Of a stretch of DNA of 64,000 nt, positions 56,219 to 64,000 are shown piece by piece (the first letter of the stretch is position 1; each line of letters begins with the position of its first letter). The notes under the pieces are model-generated. The model was given only the letters and a program-made list of their open reading frames with translations, was not told where the DNA came from and ran no database searches. This DNA is from Symbiodinium natans. Lineage: Eukaryota > Sar > Dinophyceae > Suessiales > Symbiodiniaceae. Position numbers and translations under genes: made by a program. Where the stretch lies: positions 186,001 to 250,000 of the forward strand of contig CAJNDS010002364.1 in NCBI GenBank assembly GCA_905221605.1. Reading direction: 5' to 3'.

Positions 56219-57521
56219 GTGGGCCTCGGCCCCTCGAAGCCTTTCACCATCGACCCGTGGATGACGGCCAAGGCCACCAACCCCGTGCAGATGCTTGCCA
56301 TGACCGATGCGAGTGGCAAGGCGGGGTTTAGGGTTTAGGGTTTAGGGTTTAGGGTTTAGGGTTTAGGGTTTAGGGTTTAGGGTTTAGGGCTTAGGGTTTA
56401 GGGTTTAGGGTTTAGGGTTTAGGCTTTAGGGTTTAGGGGAATGGCAAGGCGGGCTGTGCTTTGAGAAGGGGCTGGGGGAAGGAGGGGGGGGGGGGGGGGG
56501 TAGGGTTTTTGGGTTTAGGGTTTTAGGGTTTGGGGTCAACTCATAAACCCCTAAACCCTCAAGGCCTACGACTGCATGTCGTTCCGTTCCTTCTCCTGGT
56601 GTCAGACAACATGGACAACCGTAACTGAACCCCAAACCTTAAACCCCAACCCCAAAACCCCAAACCTTAAACCCCAAGCAAAACCCTAAGTCCCAGAAAT
56701 CCCCCAGGCCCCTGAACCTGGAAAGGTGGTCTTACCCTAAACCCCAAACCACAAACCCCAAACCCCAACATCCCAAACCCTAAACCCTAAACCCTAAACC
56801 CTAAACCCTAAACCCTAAACCCTAAACCCTAAACCCTAAACCCTAAACCCTAGGTGGTCTTCTCCGTATCTGGGAAGTGCAAGCCGAGGGAGGACTCCCA
56901 GCTCCTTGGGCCTTTTAGGGTTCAGGGTTTAGGGTTTGGGGTTTGGGGTTTAGGGTTTAGGGTAAACCGCTTTTAGGGCTCCATTCGTCTCCAAGGTTGG
57001 TGGATGCAGCAGGCCAGCTGGTGGCGGCCTCCTGGCCGCAATTCTGGCGCTTTTGCGGGTTTAGGGTTTAGGGCTAGGGTTCAGGTTCTGGGGTTTAGGG
57101 TTTAGGGTTTAGGGGTTTAGGGTTTGGGGTTTTGGGTTTTTGGGTTTTGGGTTAAAGGTCGGCTTTTCGGTAAGGATTTGGGGTTGAATGTTGGTTTAGG
57201 GCTTCAGGGCTTAATGAGGGTTTAGGGTTTAGGGTTTAGGGTTCAGGGTTTAGGGGCTTGCGGGGCCCCACCCTACCTCACACAAAACGAACTGTTTCTG
57301 TTTCACCTCCGAACCTGAAGAACACCGGGAGTATAGCTACTGTAAGCCTAAACCCTAAACCCTAAAACCTAATAAACCTTAAACCCTAAGCCCGAAACCC
57401 TACACAACGTGCCACACAAAAGGGTGCCCCCCCCCCCCCCCCCCCAAACCCTCCCCTCAGTTCCCCTCAAGGTCCTTCGCACCGCGCAGAAGACGCAGCC
57501 GGGGAAGTCAGCCGGCTTTGA
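56219..57521 (+). CDS. LURP-one-related (Tubby C2-like) protein, partial, exons inferred
   Basis: Four phase-compatible exons: 56219-56320, 56854-56900, 56996-57054 and, less surely, 57472-57521 with stop TGA at 57519. Joined peptide: VGLGPSKPFTIDPWMTAKAT..., MLAMTDASGKVVFSVSGK, then REDSQLVDAAGQLVAASW and QFWRF. The order D-x-x-G-x-V-V-F-x-V-x-G-K followed by L-x-D-A-x-G-x-L is the core strand pattern of LURP-one-related/Tubby-C2 proteins (Pfam LOR family, known from plants and protists). Their biochemical role is unclear; lipid binding is suggested by the scramblase/Tubby fold. All three donors are GC. The N-terminal part was not found. Confidence 0.5.
56324..56440. repeat. TTTAGGG array inside the LURP-like gene
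   Basis: About 16 heptamers bracketed by the direct repeat tggcaaggcggg at 56314-56325 and 56442-56453. The left copy includes the exon end. Confidence 0.9.
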
Positions 57522-57532
57522 GCCTTGCTAGC

Positions 57533-57692
57533 AGTGGTACCCTTTTCCCTTTTTGCCGGTTTAGGGCTTAGGGTGTAGGGTTTAGGGTTTAGGGTGTAGG
57601 GTTTAGGGTTCAGGGTTCAGGGTTTAGGGTTTAAGGTTCCCTGGTAAGTTAGCCAACCAACCAAAAAACGGGGTGCCCTTATTATACTATGC
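57533..57692. repeat. Family F element, copy 2, split by a TTTAGGG array
   Basis: Starts agtggtacccttttcccttt; the array covers about 57560-57640; resumes ccaaccaaccaaaaaacggg and ends gtgcccttattatactatgc. Confidence 0.75.
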
Positions 57693-57926
57693 TATACTAT
57701 ATTATACTATCTTCTACTATATTATATTATACTATACTATATTATACTATATTATACTATATTTTGCTATATTATACTATATTATACTATATTATACTAT
57801 ATTATACTATATTATACTATATTATACTATATTATACTATATTATACTATATTATACTATATTATACTATATTATACTATATTATACTATATTATACTAT
57901 ATTATACTATATTATACTATATTATA
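57687..57926. repeat. (ATTATACTAT)n satellite
   Basis: About 24 copies of a 10-mer, beginning inside the right end of the family F element (ttattatactatgctatact). Confidence 0.95.
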
Positions 57927-57999
57927 ATTATGGTTTCTGGGCTACCGAGGAGCAGACCAGTTGGCTCATCTTGGGGACACGCCCACGGGCCGAAGGCCC

Positions 58000-58480
58000 G
58001 GTTTGGGGGTTGGGGGGGTTGGGGGTTTGGGGGTGTTGGGGGGTTTGGGGGTTTGTTTGGCGGGTTTGGGGGGTTTGGGGGTTTGTTTGGCGGGTTTGGG
58101 GGTTTTGAGGCTTGGGGGTTTTGGGTTTGGGGGTTGAGGCTTTGGGGGTCTGGGGATTTGGGGTTTTGGGGTTTGAGGCTTTGGGGTTTGGGGGTGTGGG
58201 GGGTTGGTTTGTTTGGGGTTTGGGGTTTGGGGGGGTTTGGGGGTTTGGGGTTTGGGGTTTGGGGGTTTGGGGGTTTGGGGTTTTGGGGGTTTGGGGTTTT
58301 TTGGGGTTTGGGTTTTGGGGTTTGGGGGTTTGTTTGGGGGTTTGGGGGTTTGGGGGTTTGTTTGGCGGGTTTGTTTGGGGGTTTGGGGGTTTGTTTGGGG
58401 CTTTGTTTGGGGGTATGGGGGTATGGGGGTAGTTGGGGGTGTTGGGGGTTTCGGGGTTTCGGGGTTTCGGGGTTAGTCTG
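58000..58480. repeat. TTTGGGG(G) array
   Basis: About 480 bp of gggtttgggg-type units with inserted gggtttgtttggc. The 226- and 183-codon frames here are repeat-encoded and rejected as genes. Confidence 0.9.
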
Positions 58481-59044
58481 ATGTCCTCCCCACAATTGGG
58501 TTGTCTCCCCTAAAACAGGGGCTACCCCTTGATATACATCCACATGCATACTTTCATTTAGCCTTATTTCTGAACCCCCCCAAACCAAAGGCTGCACCTA
58601 TTTGGGGCCTTCCCCCCCCCAAGTTCTACGCCATGCCGCCTCAGGATGAAGGGCTTCTCGGGTCAGGCAGGGTTATAGTAAGGATCATGTTGGGGTTGCT
58701 GGGGGCTCCTTCCAAACTCGCGAATAGAAAAGGCTGGGCTAAAACACCCGAAAGCCCCAAGCTCCTCCCCCAAGCTCTGCAATAAGACCTTCGAAAACCT
58801 TAACGAACCCTTCAAAAACCCAAAAACGAAAACACACGCCTCAACACCGGTCAAAAAACCTTGAAGACCCTAAAAACCTGAAAAGCCCTCACCCCCCCCC
58901 CCCCCTTTCCACCCCACAAAAAACAGAAGCACGAAACCCTTCCCAAGGCCCCCCACTCCTCCACTCCCGCCCCATCCAGGACAGTCTCCTCATCCCGAGC
59001 CCGGCTATGGGCAGACGCTCTACCTTTGGGGCAGCTTGGGTTTA

Positions 59045-59215
59045 GTGTTCAGGGTTCAGGGTTTAGGGTTCAGGGTTCTAGGGTTTAGGGTTTAGGGTTT
59101 AGGGTTCAGGGTTCAGGGTTCAGGGTTTAGGGTTCAGGGTTTAGGGTTCAGGGTTTAGGGTTCAGGGTTCAGGGTTTAGGGTTCAGGGTTCAGGGTTCTG
59201 GGTTCTAGGGTTTAG
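59045..59215. repeat. GGGTTCA / GGGTTTA mixed array
   Basis: About 24 units in alternating order; the last substantial TTTAGGG-type block in the window. Confidence 0.9.
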
Positions 59216-59309
59216 GGTTTCGGGTGGCCATTTCGGCATCCGGGTTCGTTTGGGGGCAGAGTCGCAGAAGCTGTAGACATGCTCTGGGTCCTGGGCCCTC
59301 AACAACCCC

Positions 59310-59455
59310 CTAAACCCTAAACCCTAAAACCCTAAAACCCTAAAACCCTAAACCCCTAAAACCCTAAAACCCTAAAACCCCAAACCCCTAAAACCCTAAA
59401 ACCCTAAAACCCCAAAACCCTAAAACCCTAAAACCCTAAGACCCTAAAACCCTTC
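59310..59455. repeat. CCCTAAAA 8-mer array
   Basis: About 17 units; the last CCCTAAA-type block. Telomeric repeats stop here. Confidence 0.9.
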
Positions 59456-59635
59456 ACCCCAAGCTCCAAGTTCAAGATGCAAGACCTACCCCTAAACCCT
59501 TCTGCGATTTTGCCGTCACTCTCAACTAAATTTCAGGCCTAGCGGCACGGGCCGGCCCCCGCCCCCCAAAACACGAAACCTTGAACCTTGGCACTGTCTT
59601 CTCTTTCCCTTTTTCTTTGTTTTTATCTTTGTCGC

Positions 59636-59639
59636 TCTC

Positions 59640-59699
<60 letters not shown>

Positions 59700-60125
59700 C
59701 TCTCTGTCACTCTCGCTCTCTCGCGTGTTTTTTTTCTGTATTTGTTTCTTCCTCTCTCTCTATTCTTCCTCTCTCCACTTGCCTGTTCTCTTTTATCTTT
59801 TCTCTTTTATCTTTTTCTCTTTTCTCTTTTCTCTTTTCTCTTTTCTCTTTTATCTTTCTCTGTTTCCCTCTTTCTCTCTTTCTCTCCTTCTCTCTTTCTC
59901 TCTTTCTCTCTTTCTCTCCTTCTCTCCTTCTCTCTTTCTCTCATTCTAACTTTCTCTCTTTCTCTCTTTTTCTCCTTCTCTCTTTCTCTCTATCTCTTGT
60001 GTTTTTTTCTTTCTCTCTTTCTCTTTGTCTTTCTCTTTCTCCCTCACCTTTCTTTCTTTTTTATTTCTCTTGCTGTTGGTCTTTCTCTGTTTCTTTTCCT
60101 CTCTCTCTCTCTCTCTCTCCCTCAC

Positions 60126-60158
<33 letters not shown>

Positions 60159-60172
60159 CTCTTTGTTTTTCT
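59636..60172. repeat. Polypyrimidine (CT/TTTC)n tract
   Basis: Over 500 bp almost purely C and T on the plus strand: (CT)n, then TTTTCTC and TTTCTCTC units. Ser/Leu/Phe frames through it are repeat-encoded. Confidence 0.95.
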
Positions 60173-60429
60173 TAAGGTCATTCGGGATCCTGCTTTTCGG
60201 GTGTTTTGTAGGCATGAAGCCGTTTGAGCTCCTAAAATGAGCGATTTTAGGGGTGTTTTTACGTGGGCCCACAAAACACTCGGTATTTACGAGGGTTTTC
60301 TCCTCTTGGAACCCCCCCAAAAAAAGGCATCATGAGCATCAGCTGGGTATCTGGGCCATGGGCCCGGAGGCCCACGAAGCCCCATGAGAAACGATGGTTC
60401 GATGATGCCCCCGGACCCATACCGCGTCA

Positions 60430-60715
60430 ATAGCGGGGTGGGGGGGGTTGTTGTTGTTCCCCCCCCCCCACTTGTTGTTGAACAACAACCCCCCCCCCCC
60501 CCCACTGAAGTTCGAAGATCGCGGGACGGAGGGGGTGGGGGGGGGGGGTGATGTTGTTCCCCCCCCCTTGTTGTTGAACCTCTCCCTTCTGAAGTTAGAA
60601 GATCGGGGGGGGGGGGGGGGGTTGGTTGTTCCCCCCCCTCCCCCTTGGATTGTTTGAAGAACAACCCCCCCCCCCCCCCTGGGGTTGTTTTGTTCCCCCC
60701 CCCCCTCCTGACATC
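60430..60715. repeat. Poly-G/poly-C palindromes with TTGTTGTT spacers
   Basis: Alternating runs of G and C of about 8-18 bases separated by ttgttgttg/caacaacaa and gaagttcgaagatc. Similar motifs recur at 63470-63650. Confidence 0.85.
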
Positions 60716-61560
60716 TACTAGAATAAATTCCACCCCCCTCGAATCTTTTTTTGTTTTTTGTATTTCATCTTTCGAAGAATCAGAGGAGAAGAGAGAAGGG
60801 AATTTATTCTAAATTCCACCCCCCCCCTCGAATCTTCTTTATCTTCTTTTGTTTTTCGTATTTCATTCTTCGAAAAATCAGAGGAGTAGTGACGAGACGA
60901 TTTTTGTTTATAGAAGTAGACTTTATTTTAAATCATAGACGAGGGAGTGGGAGGAAGGGAGAAGCGAGAATGCGGAGTGGGAGGAAGGGAGAAGAGAGAA
61001 GGGAATGTATTCTAAATTCCACCCCCCTCGAATCTTTTTTTTGTTTTATGTGTTTCATTATTCGAGAAATCAGAGGAGGAGAGAGAAGGGAATTTATTCT
61101 AAATTCCACCCCCCCTCGAATCTTCTTTTGATTTTCGTATTTCATTCTTCGAAAACTCAGAGGAGAAGGGAGAAGGGAATTTATTCTAAATTCTACCCCC
61201 CTCGAATCTTCTTTTGTTTTTTGTATTTCATTATTCGAAGATCAGAGGAGTAGAGACGAGAGAGTTTTTGTTTCTAGAAGTAGAGAGCGGGGGGGTTGGG
61301 GGGGGCTGCGCCCCCCCCAATTGCACTTCCAAGCCTTCCCCCTCGAATCTTCTTTTGTTTTTCGTATTTCATTCCTCGAAAACTCAGAGGAGAAGGGAGA
61401 AGGGAATTTATTCTAAATTCTACCCCCCTCGAATCTTCTTTTGTCTTTTGTATTTCATTATTCGAAGATCAGAGGAGTAGAGACGAGAGTGTTTTTGTTT
61501 CTAGAAGTAGAGAGCAGGGGGGTTGGGGGGGGCGCAGCCCCCCCCCAATTGCACGTCAGA
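60716..61560. repeat. Tandem repeat, unit about 80-110 bp
   Basis: Unit contains gaatttattctaaattccac, cctcgaatcttcttttgttt, gtatttcattcttcgaaaa and cagaggag. About eight copies. A longer block of about 231 bp is itself duplicated (near 61200-61330 and 61431-61560), each ending in a ggggttggggg / cccccccaattgcac hairpin. Confidence 0.9.
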
Positions 61561-61669
61561 AAAGTACAGAACTGGTTTATCCACCCTCCTGGTTTCCAGG
61601 GGTTGGAGAGGGGGCTTCAAAGGGGGCTTCAGGAAAGTTTAACCTGGATTGAACCCTACTAGTAAGCAG

Positions 61670-62247
<578 letters not shown>

Positions 62248-63181
62248 AAAGCGCGCCCTCAGGCGCCTGGTAGTTTGGTGCGTTTTTTTGCTTTTGTTGG
62301 GGGGGCGGGGGGGGATGATAACGCCCATGCCATGTCGCACATGCCGAACACATCGATGTTTACAGTGTTTTGGCCTCCGGGAGAGGACACGCGGCCACGC
62401 CTGGCTAGTAGGTCGATCGCTGAGATGCCACCATGCGTTTTGCCGAACCTGCCTAGAGCGGAAGGATTTTTAGTTGTTATTGACGCAAAAAAACGTCGGG
62501 CTCGCGGGAGCATGTTTGTTCATTCATGATGCTCACTTTTGTTTTGCCATATGCGTACGCACCCGAAATTACGTTGGAGGCACGTAAATCCGTTTGTCAT
62601 TCAAGGCATGGAGGCCGCGAACAGGAACATGTATCCGTGCGCGCGGGGTGGCACCGCGTCCAATAACCAGAGCATCCATGCCCGGCGAGACGCTGTAAAG
62701 ACGGTTCGCCATTCCTGAAGAATCGGATTCACCAGTGGGTCTTTCGCAAGTCTTGGTGTGGTGACACTCCAAACTTGCTTTTGCAAGCTGTGCTTCAAGC
62801 ACTGCAGCAGTGAATGTTTCTCTTTCGAAAGCGTGCAGCAGGGGAACGCCTGGCAGTTCAAAATATGCTGCCGACACAAACCTGAAGCACTCAAAGTACC
62901 AATCCCCCGAAACGCTTTAGACTTCAGGGATGTTGGGTGGCAAGAGACTCATTCTTCCTCATGCTTGGGGCTTCTGTAAAGGAATCCCTCCGACACCGCT
63001 CACAGCACAGGGACCAGCATACAGCAACACATCGCTTGCAAACCCTGAAACCTTCATTTTCCGTGCCCGCGAGTAGTTTTCTTTTAGTTACCTTTTCGGC
63101 CTCTACCGGAAATGACGCAAAACAGCAATGTCCGGACGTTCAGCCGCAGCAAAACGACCAGGCGCCCTGGGGCGCGCTAGC
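62248..63181. mobile_element. 0.94 kb segment with inverted termini embedded in (TAG)n
   Basis: Left end gcgcgccctcaggcgcctgg (62251-62270); right end 63158-63177 is its reverse complement at 18 of 20 bases. TAG repeats touch both sides in the same orientation, as if the segment had inserted into a microsatellite. Internal frames reach 84 codons on + (62275-62529) and 102 codons on - (62569-62877) without recognised motifs, so it would be non-autonomous. Could also be an ancestral unique spacer. Confidence 0.5.
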
Positions 63182-63467
<286 letters not shown>

Positions 63468-63469
63468 TA

Positions 63470-64000
63470 TAAAGGAGGGGGGGGGGTTGTTGTTCGAATA
63501 ACAAGTGGGGGGGAGAAAAAGGGGGGGGGGGTTGTTGTTGTTGTTCTCCCCCCCCCCCCTCCCTCCCCTCCTTCTATGAGAGGGAGAGGGGGGGGGGGGG
63601 GGGTTGTTGTTCGAATAACAAATGGGGGGGGGGGAACAACAACAACCTCCCTCACCCCTGCTTATTGAAGGGGTCTCCCCGGACCCCCGTGCATCAGCAG
63701 CATCAGCAGACCGCCCCCGGACATGGGTTTCGATGATGCGCACTTTGGGGGCGAGTCAAGGGCAACAAGGGTGGGGGTCGGAGGCACGCGTGAAAAACCT
63801 CAAAAAAACACGTTATTTACGGTGATTTCAGCGTTTTTCAGCGTTTTTTACTGCCGTGGGGCCGCGGGCCAGGGCTGCTGATGCTCATGATGCTCGCCTG
63901 GTTTTGGGCTTTCGGTACCCCCCCAAACCTTGAAAAACATGGTATCGGCCTGGTGCGCGCCCGATGTGAAAAGCTAGGGTCGATGATGCGCGCCCGTGAG
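63470..64000. other. Poly-G/C palindromes and unassigned right end
   Basis: Contains ttgttcgaataacaa palindromes between G runs (63487-63502, 63604-63620), cctgcttattgaaggggtct and several tcgatgatgc motifs. gctgatgctcatgatgc at 63877-63893 is the exact reverse complement of 60327-60343. No gene supported. Confidence 0.6.

Noticed and set aside
57930-58597. Long ORFs on both strands (up to 226 codons), Gly/Phe/Trp- or Pro/Asn-rich
   Set aside because: They translate the TTTGGGG(G) array and stay open in several frames only because the repeat lacks stops.
1-59455. A chromosome end or true telomere
   Set aside because: Arrays are short, in both orientations and interleaved with exons of a single gene; no long terminal array is present.
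59581-60227. Ser/Leu/Phe-rich ORFs that look like membrane proteins
   Set aside because: Reading of a polypyrimidine tract; all frames are similar.

Overview
The window looks like nuclear DNA of a dinoflagellate; genus not determined. It is saturated with the plant/alveolate telomere heptamer (TTTAGGG on one strand, CCCTAAA on the other) from base 1 to about 59.4 kb, placed internally and in both orientations. Protein-coding sequence survives only as islands of about 20-110 nt. The best-resolved introns begin with GC, GA or GT and end in AG, which is the relaxed donor rule known from dinoflagellates. No spliced-leader relic, promoter, tRNA or rRNA was recognised.

1-18.05 kb: one gene on the + strand, a casein-kinase-1-like protein kinase. 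I reconstructed it as 22 exons (about 1.13 kb of coding sequence spread over 17 kb). Catalytic motifs are complete and codon phase is kept across 20 of 21 inferred junctions; the last junction is ambiguous. It ends in a CaaX-like Cys-Cys-Val-Ile-Ala. The 5' end is missing or unrecognised. Most introns carry TTTAGGG arrays near the 5' end and CCCTAAA arrays near the 3' end, so each could fold back on itself.

18.05-59.4 kb: the same architecture continues with further exon-like islands of unrecognised genes. The best are at 34.3, 37.2, 45.1, 48.0-48.6 and 52.6-53.1 kb. A second recognisable gene, a LURP-one-related/Tubby-C2-like protein, lies at 56.2-57.5 kb. Telomere-free unique islands sit at 29.4-30.9, 46.0-46.7 and 50.5-51.0 kb. 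Between the exons are at least six families of short inverted-repeat elements (A-F here), several of them interrupted by telomeric arrays, plus variant arrays, poly-G/C tracts and microsatellites.

59.5-64 kb: a different landscape without TTTAGGG. It holds a long CT tract, homopolymer G/C palindromes, a tandem repeat with a unit of about 80-110 bp, and two (TAG)n arrays that flank a 0.94 kb segment with inverted termini.

Most open reading frames over 60 codons in the window are telomeric or microsatellite sequence read through (Leu-Gly-Phe-Arg-Val or Leu-Asn-Pro-Lys-Pro type peptides) and were not annotated as genes. All calls were made by eye. The kinase and the intron pattern are strong; the single-exon islands are tentative.
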